Notes under the pieces: model-generated | What the model was told of the DNA's origin: nothing | The model's input: the letters and a program-made list of their open reading frames with translations, nothing else | The model's database searches: none | NCBI RefSeq assembly: GCF_003865135.1 | Contig: NZ_BHZC01000001.1 | Coordinates: 6,882,001 to 6,946,000 of the forward strand | DNA: 64,000 nucleotides | Source: Streptomyces chrestomyceticus JCM 4735 | GTDB taxonomy: Bacteria; Actinomycetota; Actinomycetes; Streptomycetales; Streptomycetaceae | Direction of reading: 5' to 3' | Program-made: the position numbers and the translations under genes | Part shown: positions 32,849 to 42,229 of the stretch, in pieces | Layout: every line of letters begins with the position of its first letter | How positions within the stretch are numbered: the stretch's first letter is position 1

Positions 32849-33877
32849 ATGCGGGTCGGAGTACTGACCGGCGGCGGTGACTGCCCCGGTCTCAACGCGG
32901 TCATCCGAGGCGTGGTGCGCAAGGGCGTCCAGGAGTACGGCTACGACTTCGTCGGCTTCCGGGACGGCTGGCGCGGGCCCCTGGAAGGCGACACGGTACC
33001 GCTCGACATCCCCGCCGTACGCGGCATCCTGCCCCGCGGCGGCACGGTCCTCGGCTCCTCGCGGACCAACCCCTTCAAGCAGCAGGACGGCATCCGCCGG
33101 ATCAAGGACACCCTCGCCAAGGAGGAGGTCGAGGCGCTGATCACGATCGGCGGCGAGGACACCCTCGGCGTCGCGGCCCGGCTCTCCGGCGAGTACGGCG
33201 TGCCCTGCGTCGGCGTGCCCAAGACGATCGACAACGACCTGTCCGCCACCGACTACACCTTCGGCTTCGACACCGCCGTCGGCGTCGCCACCGAGGCCAT
33301 CGACCGGCTGCACACCACCGCCGAGTCGCACATGCGGGTCCTGGTCGTCGAGGTCATGGGCCGGCACGCGGGCTGGATCGCGCTGCACTCCGGCCTGGCC
33401 GGCGGTGCCAACGTCATCCTCATCCCCGAGCAGCGCTTCGACGTCGACCAGGTCTGCGCCTGGATCGAGTCCCGCTTCAAGGTGCGGTACGCGCCGATCG
33501 TGGTGGTCGCCGAGGGGGCCATGCCCAAGGACGGCCAGATGGTCCTCAAGGACGGTTCGACGGACTCGTTCGGGCACGTGCGGCTGTCGGGCGTGGGCGA
33601 GTGGCTGGCCAAGGAGATCGAGGACCGTACGGGCAAGGAGGCCCGGACGACGGTGCTCGGCCACACCCAGCGCGGCGGTACGCCCAGCGCCTTCGACCGC
33701 TGGCTGGCCACCCGCTTCGGCCTGCACGCGATCGACGCGGTGCGGGACGGCGACTTCGGCACGATGGTCGCGCTGCGCGGCACGGACATCGTCCGGGTGC
33801 CGCTGGCGGAGGCGACCGCGAAGATCAAGACCGTCGATCCGAAGCTGTACGCGGAGGCCGGGGTCTTCTTCGGCTGA
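32849..33877 (+). CDS. pfkA: 6-phosphofructokinase
   Basis: The 342-residue glycolytic enzyme phosphorylates fructose 6-phosphate. It begins MRVGVLTGGGDCPGLNAVIRG, carries PKTIDNDLSATDYTFGFDTA around the catalytic Asp, MGRHAGWIALHSGLAGGAN and LGHTQRGGTPSAFDR. The phosphoryl-donor signature is GGEDT with Lys before TIDND, as in pyrophosphate-dependent members, although streptomycete enzymes of this group are reported to use ATP. The ATG at 32849 follows GAAG; an upstream in-frame start lacks support. The gene is monocistronic after macR. Confidence 0.94.
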   Translation: MRVGVLTGGGDCPGLNAVIRGVVRKGVQEYGYDFVGFRDGWRGPLEGDTVPLDIPAVRGILPRGGTVLGSSRTNPFKQQDGIRRIKDTLAKEEVEALITIGGEDTLGVAARLSGEYGVPCVGVPKTIDNDLSATDYTFGFDTAVGVATEAIDRLHTTAESHMRVLVVEVMGRHAGWIALHSGLAGGANVILIPEQRFDVDQVCAWIESRFKVRYAPIVVVAEGAMPKDGQMVLKDGSTDSFGHVRLSGVGEWLAKEIEDRTGKEARTTVLGHTQRGGTPSAFDRWLATRFGLHAIDAVRDGDFGTMVALRGTDIVRVPLAEATAKIKTVDPKLYAEAGVFFG

Positions 33878-34118
33878 GTCCGGCTCGCGGGGGCGTGCGG
33901 CCGGGCCGGGGAGCTGGCGGGTCCCGTCGCACGCCGTCGTGGATGTCCGCACGCCGCCGTACGCGCCTGTACGTCTCCCTCCGGGCCCGCTCGTCGCCGT
34001 ACGCGTCGGACGGGCGGCCGGTACGCGCCCGGCGCCGTATATTCGGCCCTGTCATCGCAAATGTCCTGAAACGGGCGGCGGTGACCGGACCGCAGGACGG
34101 GCGACGTCGGGAGACACC

Positions 34119-35135
34119 GTGGAGATCATCGCGTTCGGCGTGCAGACGGACGAGCGGCCGCTGCTGGTACGGGCCTTCGGCGGCCGCCACCAGGTCCGCT
34201 GCCTCGACGTCTTCCTCAACCGCGACACTGCCCCCATCGCCGCGGGCCACGAGGTCGTCAGCGTCAGCGTCAACGCCGACCTGAACGCCGAGGTGCTCCA
34301 GGCGCTGGCGGTCGGCGGCACGAAGATGATCGCCCAGCGCGCCACCGGCTACAACAACATCGATCTGGAGGCCGCGGCCGACCTCGGGCTGACCGTCGGC
34401 CGGGTCTCCTCCTACTCGCCGTACTCGGTCGCGGAGTTCGCCTGGGCGCTGGCCCTGGCCGTCGACCGCCGGATCGTACGGGCCGCCAACCGCACCCGGA
34501 ACTTCGACTTCCGGCTCGACGGGCTGATGGGCCGTGACCTGCACGGCCGTACCGTCGGCGTGCTCGGCACCGGCAAGATCGGCGAGGCGTTCACCCGGAT
34601 CGCCCACGGCTTCGGCATGAAGCTGCTGGGCTGGGACCTCGCCGAGAACCCCCGCTGCGCCGAGCTGGGCATGACCTACGTCGGCCAGGACCGGCTGTTC
34701 GCCGAGTCCGATCTGATCAGCCTGCACGTGCCGCTCGTGGAGTCGACCCGCCACCTCGTCGACGCCGCCGCGCTGGCCGCCATGAAGGACGACGCGATCC
34801 TGGTCAACTCCAGCCGCGGCGGCCTCGTCGACACCGCGGCGCTGGTGGAGACCCTCAAGGCCGGCCGGCTCGGCGGTGTTGGCCTCGACGTCTACGAGGA
34901 GGAGGCGGGGCTCTTCTTCTTCGACAAGTCCCTGGAAGTCGTCCACGACGACACCCTCGCCCGCCTGATGACCTTCGGGAACGTGCTGGTCACCTCGCAC
35001 CAGGCCTACTTCACCGGGGACGCGGTCGGCCAGATCCTCGACGCCACCGTACGCAACGTCGAGGACTACCTGGCCGGCCGCGTCAACGAGAACCTCCTCG
35101 TCACACCAGGACAGCGGCCAGCAACTGCGCGGTGA
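34119..35135 (+). CDS. D-2-hydroxyacid dehydrogenase (D-lactate dehydrogenase type)
   Basis: The 338-residue NAD-dependent enzyme resembles fermentative D-lactate dehydrogenase. It shows KMIAQRATGYNNIDLEAA, VAEFAWALALAVDR, the Rossmann loop VGVLGTGKIGEAF, the catalytic Arg in VNSSRGGLVDTAAL, Glu in LDVYEEEAGLFFFD and His in TSHQAYFTGDA. The FFFD stretch is typical of LdhA-type enzymes. The GTG at 34119 follows GGGAG. Its 3' end overlaps the convergent trpEG gene by 35 bp. Next to phosphofructokinase it may handle pyruvate under oxygen limitation. Confidence 0.9.
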   Translation: MEIIAFGVQTDERPLLVRAFGGRHQVRCLDVFLNRDTAPIAAGHEVVSVSVNADLNAEVLQALAVGGTKMIAQRATGYNNIDLEAAADLGLTVGRVSSYSPYSVAEFAWALALAVDRRIVRAANRTRNFDFRLDGLMGRDLHGRTVGVLGTGKIGEAFTRIAHGFGMKLLGWDLAENPRCAELGMTYVGQDRLFAESDLISLHVPLVESTRHLVDAAALAAMKDDAILVNSSRGGLVDTAALVETLKAGRLGGVGLDVYEEEAGLFFFDKSLEVVHDDTLARLMTFGNVLVTSHQAYFTGDAVGQILDATVRNVEDYLAGRVNENLLVTPGQRPATAR

Positions 35136-37056
35136 TCGCCGCCCCGTCCAGCGTCAGCACGGACTCCGGGTGGAACTGCACCCCCGCGAAGCCGGGGCCG
35201 CGCAGCGCGTGCACCTCGCCGGAGTCCGCGTCCCGGCTCAGCTCGACCCGGTGCATGGCCAGTTCGGCCACCGCCGTCTCGTCGCAGCGGGCCGTGAAGG
35301 TGTTGTAGAAGCCGACGGTCTCCGGGCGGCCGAAGAAGTCGATGCGTTCCTGCGCGCCCTGGAACGGCACCTCCTTGCGCACGATCTCCAGGCCCAGCTC
35401 CGCGGCGATCAGCTCGTGCCCGAGGCAGACGCCGAGCAGCCCGTGCCGGTGGTCGCGGACCAGCCGCGCGGTCAGCGCGCGCAGCAGCCGCATCTTCGGG
35501 TCGGCGGCGTCCGACGGGTCGCCGGGGCCGGGACCGAGCACGACCGGCCCCTCGTGGGCCGCCGCGGCCTCCGGCAGCCCCGGCTCGTCGTACCGGCGCA
35601 CGGTCACCGTCAGCCCCGAGGTGCGCAGCAGGTGCGCCAGCATCGCGGTGAAGGTGTCCTCCGCGTCGATCACCAGCGCGTGGCCGGTCAGCGCGGCGGT
35701 CGGCGCGGTGCTCTGCATCCGCAGCCAGAAGGGCGCGAGGTCCGCGCGGCGGGCGTCGAGCGCGGCCCGCACCCGAGGGTTGTCCGCCAGCCGGGGCCGC
35801 CCGGCGCTCTCCTCCGTACGGTCCGGAGCAGGGCGCACACCGAGCGCGGTCAGCACCCCGGCGGCCTTGGCGTGCGTCTCGGCGACCTCGGCGCGCGGAT
35901 CGGAGGCTCGTACGAGGGTCGCGCCGACCGGCACCCGCAGCGCGCCGTCCGCGTCGATGTCGGCGGTACGGATCAGGATCGGCGAGTCCAGCGTCTGCGC
36001 GCCGCCCGCGTCCCGCCCGATCAGGGCCAGAGCCCCCGCGTAGTAGCCGCGCCCGCCCACCTCGTGGCGTTCGATCACCCGGCAGGCGTTCTGCACCGGC
36101 GAGCCGACGACGGTCGCGGCGAACATCGTCTCCTTCAGCACCTCCCGTACATCGAGCGAGGAGCGGCCGCGCAGCTCGTACTCCGTGTGCGCGAGGTGCG
36201 CCATCTCCTTGAGGCGCGGCCCGACCACCACACCGCCCATGTCGCCGACGGTGCACATCATCTTCAGCTCCTCGTCCACGACCATGGACAGCTCCTCCAC
36301 CTCCTTGCGGTCGCCCAGGAACTCCAGCAGGTGCTCCGCGCTCGGGCCCCCGGCCGGGTAGCGGTAGGTGCCGCTGATCGGGTTCATCACGACCGTCCCG
36401 CCGGACATCCTTACGTGCACCTCGGGGCTGGCGCCGACCAGCGTGCGCACGCCCGGCCGGTGCACGACGTACGTCCAGTACGCGCCGCGCTCACCGGCCA
36501 GCAGCCGCCGGAACAGGGCCAGTGCGTCGGCCGTGCCGAAGTCCGGGATGTCGCCCTGGAAGGTGCGCCGGATGACGAAGTTGGCGCCCTCGCCGGTCCC
36601 GATCTCGTCGCGCAGGACGCGCTCGACGATCCCGGCGTACGCGTCGTCGGATACGTCGAAGGCGCCGTCCGCCACCCGCACCGGGTGGGCGGGCAGTTCC
36701 GCCAGCACCTCGGCCAGCGGCAGCTCGTACGCCTCGTCCGGGCGCAGCACCGCCAGGGGGGTGCCGTCGTCGCGGACGTCGAACCCGCGCTCGCGGATCT
36801 GCCGGAACGGGACGAGCGCGAGCGCGTCGGTGACCGCGGCGCCGCCGTCCGGCACCCCGTCGCCGAGCGGGATGCCGGCCAGCCGCGACACCTCCGTCAC
36901 CTTGCCGACCAGCACCTCGACGGTGTCGGCGGCGGGACGGCCGGGCGTACGGCGGTGCAGCAGGGCGAACGGCGGGCAGCCGGGGGACAGCAGACGTCGC
37001 AGGACGTCGGCGGTGCCGGCGTGGGGGGTGCCGGTGTCGGTGGTGGAGCGAGGCAT
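35101..37056 (-). CDS. trpE: Fused anthranilate synthase (TrpE-TrpG), leader-controlled
   Basis: The 651-residue fusion converts chorismate and glutamine to anthranilate. Residues about 110-410 are the chorismate-binding domain (SPEVHVRMSGGTVVMNPISGTYR, DELKMMCTVGDMGG, SPVQNACRVIERHE). Residues about 450-651 are the glutamine amidotransferase, with GVCLGHELIA placing Cys544 and FHPES placing His629 and Glu631. The fused form resembles PhzE-like and rhizobial TrpEG proteins, so supply of anthranilate for secondary metabolism is also possible. A leader peptide with three consecutive Trp codons lies 94 nt upstream. The ATG at 37056 follows GGAAGGAA. Confidence 0.93.
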   Translation of the reverse strand: MPRSTTDTGTPHAGTADVLRRLLSPGCPPFALLHRRTPGRPAADTVEVLVGKVTEVSRLAGIPLGDGVPDGGAAVTDALALVPFRQIRERGFDVRDDGTPLAVLRPDEAYELPLAEVLAELPAHPVRVADGAFDVSDDAYAGIVERVLRDEIGTGEGANFVIRRTFQGDIPDFGTADALALFRRLLAGERGAYWTYVVHRPGVRTLVGASPEVHVRMSGGTVVMNPISGTYRYPAGGPSAEHLLEFLGDRKEVEELSMVVDEELKMMCTVGDMGGVVVGPRLKEMAHLAHTEYELRGRSSLDVREVLKETMFAATVVGSPVQNACRVIERHEVGGRGYYAGALALIGRDAGGAQTLDSPILIRTADIDADGALRVPVGATLVRASDPRAEVAETHAKAAGVLTALGVRPAPDRTEESAGRPRLADNPRVRAALDARRADLAPFWLRMQSTAPTAALTGHALVIDAEDTFTAMLAHLLRTSGLTVTVRRYDEPGLPEAAAAHEGPVVLGPGPGDPSDAADPKMRLLRALTARLVRDHRHGLLGVCLGHELIAAELGLEIVRKEVPFQGAQERIDFFGRPETVGFYNTFTARCDETAVAELAMHRVELSRDADSGEVHALRGPGFAGVQFHPESVLTLDGAAITAQLLAAVLV

Positions 37057-37100
37057 GTCGGCGGTTCCTTCCGGGTGGGAGGAACGGCCCGTACAACGCG

Positions 37101-37126
37101 GAAGGCCGCCCCTCGGGGCGGCCTTC
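37101..37126 (-). terminator. trp attenuator terminator
   Basis: GAAGGCCGCCCC pairs perfectly with GGGGCGGCCTTC around a 2-nt centre (a 4-nt loop in practice). On the minus strand it lies between the leader peptide stop and trpE and is followed by GTTGT. It is the expected attenuator for ribosome-mediated control. Confidence 0.75.
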
Positions 37127-37149
37127 GCGATGTCAGTGGTTACGCGCGA

Positions 37150-37212
37150 TCAGTGGGCCGCCGGATGAGCGGTCCACCACCAGTTCATGTTCATGGCCGG
37201 TTGCGCGTACAT
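37150..37212 (-). CDS. trpL: Tryptophan leader peptide (TrpL)
   Basis: A 20-residue open frame, too short for usual gene finding, ends in NWWWTAHPAAH. The three consecutive Trp codons and the WWWTAHPAAH ending are characteristic of Streptomyces trp leaders. When tryptophan-charged tRNA is scarce, the ribosome would stall on the Trp codons and prevent the downstream terminator (37101-37126) from forming, allowing trpE transcription. The ATG at 37212 is preceded by TAGGGT at 7 nt, so translation is probably leaderless. An internal ATG at 37194 is also possible. Confidence 0.92.
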   Translation of the reverse strand: MYAQPAMNMNWWWTAHPAAH

Positions 37213-37219
37213 GGGCGTC

Positions 37220-37225
37220 ACCCTA
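37220..37225 (-). promoter_or_regulatory. -10 box TAGGGT of the trpL-trpE transcript
   Basis: TAGGGT reads on the minus strand 7 nt before the trpL ATG. Its first three bases are also the TAG stop codon of the upstream hydrolase gene. Confidence 0.65.
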
Positions 37226-38071
37226 CCCGACCCGCTCCGGGAGCGCCGCGAGAAAGGCGGTCAGCGCGGTGTTGAAGACGTCCGGCTGTTCGAGGTTGGG
37301 CAGGTGGGCGGCGTCCTCGATCACGGTCAGGCGCGCGTCCGGGATGCGATCGCGCAGGAACTCGGCGTCGGAGACGGGGGTGTAGGTGTCGTCGCGGCCG
37401 ACGGCCACCAGAGCCGGGACGGTGAGGCGAGCCAACGTGTCCGTGTAGTCGGGGCGTTCGGCGCGGCCCCTGAGTGCGGCGGCCGCTCCCTCGGGCGGTG
37501 CACCGAGCATCATGCGGTGTACGTGCTCCGCGACGGCGGGCCGGGCGGCGATGGTGCGCGGCGCGATCATCTTGTCGAGGACTTCTTCCGTGTAGCCGCT
37601 CATGCCCTCGCGCAGCAGCCGGTCGGCCATGGCGTTGCGGGCCCGGCGGCCCTCGGGGGTCTCGGCTTGCGCGAAGGTGTCGGCGAGGACGAGGGCGCGC
37701 AGCCGTTCCGGGAAGCGGCGGGCACACTCCATGGCGATCTGGCCGCCCATGGACAGGCCGCCGAGGACGATCCGGTCCGTCACCCCGAGGTGGTCCAGGA
37801 GTGCGGCGAGGTCCGCGGCGAAGGTCTCCAGGCGGGTCGTGCCCGGGACGGCCTGAGTGGTGCCGTAGCCGCGCAGGTCCGGCACGAGGACGCGGTGGCC
37901 GGCGGCGGCCAGCGCGGCGGTCTGCGGGGCCCACATCGTGTGGTCGAAGGGGTGCCCATGGATCAGCAGGATCGTTTCTCCGGCCGCCTCGCCGGTGTCC
38001 TCGTACGTGGTGGTGATGCCGTTGACGGCAGCGGTACGCAGCACAACTCGCCCCTGTTCGTGGGTGTTCAT
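37223..38071 (-). CDS. Alpha/beta hydrolase
   Basis: The 282-residue enzyme has the oxyanion region LLIHGHPFDHTMW, the nucleophile elbow LGGLSMGGQIAMECA, an Asp in VGRDDTYTP and a His in EDAAHLPNLEQP, like 3-oxoadipate enol-lactonases and haloperoxidase-type hydrolases. The substrate is unknown. It is divergent from a MocR regulator with a shared 109-bp region holding a palindromic operator over its promoter, so it is probably the regulated target. Its stop codon lies within the -10 box of the tryptophan leader. Confidence 0.87.
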   Translation of the reverse strand: MNTHEQGRVVLRTAAVNGITTTYEDTGEAAGETILLIHGHPFDHTMWAPQTAALAAAGHRVLVPDLRGYGTTQAVPGTTRLETFAADLAALLDHLGVTDRIVLGGLSMGGQIAMECARRFPERLRALVLADTFAQAETPEGRRARNAMADRLLREGMSGYTEEVLDKMIAPRTIAARPAVAEHVHRMMLGAPPEGAAAALRGRAERPDYTDTLARLTVPALVAVGRDDTYTPVSDAEFLRDRIPDARLTVIEDAAHLPNLEQPDVFNTALTAFLAALPERVG

Positions 38072-38095
38072 GGCGGCCGGCCGGTTGACGGCTCG

Positions 38096-38124
38096 ATGCT
38101 AGGGCGCGCATCATCTCGGTGCAA
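38096..38124 (-). promoter_or_regulatory. Promoter of the alpha/beta hydrolase gene
   Basis: On the minus strand TTGCAC (38124-38119) and TAGCAT (38101-38096) are spaced by 17 nt, a good HrdB-type promoter. The -35 box lies inside the operator. Confidence 0.65.
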
Positions 38125-38150
38125 TGAAAACATTGCACTCGGTGCAATAG
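38115..38150. promoter_or_regulatory. Candidate MocR operator
   Basis: GTGCAATG and CATTGCAC form a perfect inverted repeat around AAAA (38119-38138). A third half-site, CTCGGTGCAAT (38139-38149), repeats the first (38115-38125) in direct orientation. Combined inverted and direct half-sites are known for MocR regulators such as PdxR. The site covers the -35 box of the hydrolase gene. Confidence 0.7.
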
Positions 38151-38180
38151 TGACGCCTTGAGTGACGGCCGGGAGGGCCC

Positions 38181-39563
38181 GTGGAGGACTACCAGCGCAT
38201 CGCCGACACCGTCGCGGCCGACATCGCCGCCGGGCGCTTGCGTCCCGGCGACCGGCTCGCCACCCAGCGCGCCTTCGCCCGCGCCCACCGCATCGCCGAC
38301 TCCACCGCCGCCCGCGTCTACCGCGAACTGGCCCGCCGCGGGCTGACCGTCGGCGAGGTCGGCCGCGGTACGTTCGTACGCGCCGCGCAGCACGCCCCGG
38401 GACCCGCCCTCGCCGAACCCGCCGACCCCGCCCGCCGCACCCGCGTCAACCTCGAACTCAACTACCCCGAGGTCCCCGGGCAGGCCGCCCTCCTGGCCCG
38501 CAGCCTGGAGCCCCTGCTGCGCCCGGACGTGCTGAGCGCGGCCCTGGCCGTCGCCCCGGCCACCGGCTCGCCTCCCGCCCGTGACGCCTTCGCCGCCCTC
38601 CTCGCCCGCGGCGACTTCCGCCCCGACCCCGCGGGCCTGCTGTTCGCGGGCAACGGCCGCCAGGCCATCGCGGGCGCGCTCGCCGCGCTGGTCCCGCCCG
38701 GCGGCCGTCTCGGCGTCGAAGCGCTCACCTATCCGCTAGTCAAGTCCGTCGCCGCCCGCCTCGGCGTCACCCTCGTACCGCTCGCGGGCGACGCGTACGG
38801 GCTACATCCCGACGCCGTACGGGCGGCCCACCGCACCGCCCCGCTGCACGCCGTCTACCTCCAGCCCACGCTGCACAACCCGCTCGGCGTGACCATGCCC
38901 GCCGAGCGCCGGGCCGAGCTGGCCGGGACGCTGCGCGCCCTGGACCTGTGGGCCGTCGAGGACGCCGTCTGGTCCTTCCTCCTGGACGACGGCCGGCAGG
39001 CCGGACTTCCGCCGCTGGCCGCCCTGGCCCCCGAGCGCACCCTCCTGGTCGACAGCCTCTCCAAGCGCCTGGCGCCCGGCCTGACCACCGGCCTGGTCCT
39101 CGCGCCGCCCGCGTCCGCCGACCGGGTCGCCGCCGCCCTGCGCTCCGGCGGCTGGACGGCCGGCGGCTTCGCCCTGAACGCCACCGCCCGCTGGCTGCTG
39201 GACGGCGTGGTGACGACGGTCGTCGAGGCCAAGCGCCGGGACGCCGCCGCCCGGCAGGCACTGCTGCGCGAGCATCTCGACGGCTTCCGGGTGCGGGCCG
39301 ACCCGGCCTCCTACTTCGCCTGGTGGGAGCTGCCCGAGGGGTGGCGCGCCGAGACGTTCCTCGCGGCCGCCGCCCGGCACGGCATCGCCGTCACTCCGGC
39401 TGCCGCGTTCGCCGTCGGCGCGGAGGGCGCGCACGGCGCCGCGCCCGCCCCCAACGCCGTCCGCGTCGCTCTCGCCGCCCCGGCCACCGACGATCTGGCG
39501 TACGCACTGGGCACGCTGGCCGCCATCGCCCGCGGCGCCCCGGAGGACTCCGTACCGGACTGA
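38181..39563 (+). CDS. MocR-family regulator (GntR helix-turn-helix with aminotransferase domain)
   Basis: The 460-residue protein has an N-terminal GntR-type winged helix (DYQRIADTVAADIAAGRLRPGDRLATQRAFARAH through STAARVYRELARRGLTVGEVGRGTFV, residues 1-68) and a fold-type-I aminotransferase domain with AGNGRQAIAGALAAL, a YLQPTLHNPLG block and the PLP lysine in DSLSKRLAPG. MocR regulators sense amino acids, PLP or related amines. It is divergent from the alpha/beta hydrolase gene, the likely target. The start is a GTG at 38181. The effector cannot be named from sequence. Confidence 0.9.
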   Translation: MEDYQRIADTVAADIAAGRLRPGDRLATQRAFARAHRIADSTAARVYRELARRGLTVGEVGRGTFVRAAQHAPGPALAEPADPARRTRVNLELNYPEVPGQAALLARSLEPLLRPDVLSAALAVAPATGSPPARDAFAALLARGDFRPDPAGLLFAGNGRQAIAGALAALVPPGGRLGVEALTYPLVKSVAARLGVTLVPLAGDAYGLHPDAVRAAHRTAPLHAVYLQPTLHNPLGVTMPAERRAELAGTLRALDLWAVEDAVWSFLLDDGRQAGLPPLAALAPERTLLVDSLSKRLAPGLTTGLVLAPPASADRVAAALRSGGWTAGGFALNATARWLLDGVVTTVVEAKRRDAAARQALLREHLDGFRVRADPASYFAWWELPEGWRAETFLAAAARHGIAVTPAAAFAVGAEGAHGAAPAPNAVRVALAAPATDDLAYALGTLAAIARGAPEDSVPD

Positions 39564-39670
39564 CGCGCGCGGGCGCACCGCCGGACCGGGCGCGAGCCCC
39601 CGGCGGTCCACTGGAGTAGGACCTTCGTCTCACATCCCGGTCGGCGAGATGGACCCCTGTCCGGACCCCG

Positions 39671-39676
39671 TAAAGT
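39671..39676 (+). promoter_or_regulatory. -10 box TAAAGT, leaderless-type
   Basis: TAAAGT lies 6 nt before the GTG start of the DAHP synthase gene. Confidence 0.55.
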
Positions 39677-39679
39677 TGA

Positions 39680-41032
<1,353 letters not shown>

Positions 41033-41061
41033 GGCACCGGCCCGGCCGGGCCGTACGCACA

Positions 41062-41103
41062 CGCCGATGGGGCGCGGATCACAGGATCCGCGCCCCATCG
41101 GCG
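41062..41103. terminator. Long hairpin terminator after aroG
   Basis: A perfect 19-bp stem (41062-41080 with 41085-41103) with a 4-nt ACAG loop lies 30 nt after the stop codon. A T-tract is absent apart from TTGT. Confidence 0.85.
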
Positions 41104-41127
41104 TTGTGAGCGGTCTTTCGTCCCGGG

Positions 41128-41146
41128 TAAGGTAAGGGTAACCTCA
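41128..41146. promoter_or_regulatory. Iron box (DmdR1/IdeR-type operator)
   Basis: The 19-bp site TAAGGTAAGGGTAACCTCA agrees at 15 positions with the actinobacterial iron box TTAGGTTAGGCTAACCTAA. It lies 31 nt before the bfd start, where iron-loaded repressor would block transcription. Confidence 0.8.
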
Positions 41147-41176
41147 CTGCGGAACAGGTCGACGGAGGTGATCCGC

Positions 41177-41500
41177 GTGTACGTCTGCTCGTGCTTCGGC
41201 ATCACGGAGCAGCAGGTCCGTGAGCACGCGGCGTCCGGTGCCTGCACCCCGCGCCAGATCGCCTCCGCCAGCAAGGCCGGCACCGACTGCGGCGGCTGCG
41301 TCCGCCGCATCCAGGCGCTGCTCGGCCGGGGCACCTGCCCCCGGCGTGAACTGATCGACCGGGGCGCCCCCGAACCGCTCGGCGCCGAGCCGCCCGGCGA
41401 GGCGGCCCCGGAGACGGCCGCCGGGACGCGCGGCCCGTACGACATCACACCGCAGCCGGCCCCCGACGCGGCGCCCGGCGCCCTGCCGGAAGCAGCCTGA
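41177..41500 (+). CDS. bfd: Bacterioferritin-associated ferredoxin-like [2Fe-2S] protein
   Basis: The first 60 of 107 residues match the Bfd-like BFD_[2Fe-2S] domain: YVCSCFGITEQQVREHAASGACTPRQIASASKAGTDCGGCVRRI, with cluster ligands in CSC and CGGC. The rest is a Pro/Ala/Glu-rich tail. Bfd reduces the iron core of bacterioferritin and releases iron, and here bfr lies immediately convergent. The GTG at 41177 is preferred because GGAGG lies 8 nt upstream; a GTG at 41168 overlaps that site. The iron box upstream predicts induction under iron starvation, when stored iron must be mobilised. Confidence 0.88.
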   Translation: MYVCSCFGITEQQVREHAASGACTPRQIASASKAGTDCGGCVRRIQALLGRGTCPRRELIDRGAPEPLGAEPPGEAAPETAAGTRGPYDITPQPAPDAAPGALPEAA

Positions 41501-41511
41501 AGCCACCCCGG

Positions 41512-41536
41512 AAAAAGCGCGCCGACGCGGCGCGCT
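41512..41536 (-). terminator. Rho-independent terminator of bfr
   Basis: On the minus strand AGCGCGCCG and CGGCGCGCT form a 9-bp stem with a 3-nt loop followed by TTTTCC, the classic terminator form. It lies between the convergent bfr and bfd stops. Confidence 0.85.
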
Positions 41537-41594
41537 GCCCGCAGCACCCTCCGTACGGCCCGGCTGAAGGAACGGTTCGCTTGAGCGGACCGCC

Positions 41595-42074
41595 TCAGCC
41601 CTCCGGCTGCTCGATCACCTGGGCGAGGTACAGCGGCTCGCCGAGCTTCTCGATCAGGTCGAGCTGGGTGTCCAGATAGTCGATGTGGTGCTCCTCGTCG
41701 GCCAGGATGGACTCGAAGATGTTGGCCGAGGTGATGTCCCCCTTGGTCCGCATCACGTCGATGCCCCGCTTGAGGCGGTCGATGGCCTCCACCTCGATCT
41801 GCCGGTCCGCCTGGAACATCTCGGTGACGGTCTGGCCCACCCGGACGTGGAAGAGCCGCTGGTAGTTGGGCAGGCCGTCCAGGAAGAGGATGCGGTCCGT
41901 GAGGATCTCCGCATGCTTCATCTCGTCGAACGACTCGTGCCGGGTGTACTTGGCCAGCTTGGTCCAGCCGAAGTTCTCCTGCATCTTCGCGTGCAGGAAG
42001 TACTGGTTGATGGCGGTCAGCTCGGCGGTGAGCTGCTCGTTGAGGAATTCGATGACCTCGGGGTCGCCCTGCAT
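41595..42074 (-). CDS. bfr: Bacterioferritin
   Basis: The 159-residue ferritin-fold protein stores iron in a 24-subunit shell. It shows the diiron ligands in LTAELTAINQYFLHAKM and RHESFDEMKHAEILTDRILFL, with the heme-binding Met in DEMKHAE, and the C-terminal EEHHIDYLDTQLDLI. The length and start (MQGDPEVIEFLNEQL) match the family. GGAAGGAG precedes the ATG. It is convergent with the iron-box-controlled bfd gene, so the pair handles iron storage and release. I found no clear iron box directly upstream. Confidence 0.96.
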   Translation of the reverse strand: MQGDPEVIEFLNEQLTAELTAINQYFLHAKMQENFGWTKLAKYTRHESFDEMKHAEILTDRILFLDGLPNYQRLFHVRVGQTVTEMFQADRQIEVEAIDRLKRGIDVMRTKGDITSANIFESILADEEHHIDYLDTQLDLIEKLGEPLYLAQVIEQPEG

Positions 42075-42229
42075 GACAGCGGGCTCCTTCCACGCGAGTA
42101 CTGGCAGGTGCCGCGCATCCTTGCACCGTCGTGAGCTGGGCGTCCAGTAAGTGCACGCTTAGTACGAGTTGCCCGAATCGCTGTCGCCCTGGTCACCGGC
42201 ACGCCCGCGGGTCTGACACCATGGAGAGC

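Noticed and set aside
37150..37212. Treating the trpL frame as part of the upstream hydrolase or as noise
   Set aside because: Three consecutive Trp codons, the WWWTAHPAAH ending and the following terminator mark it as a real leader peptide.
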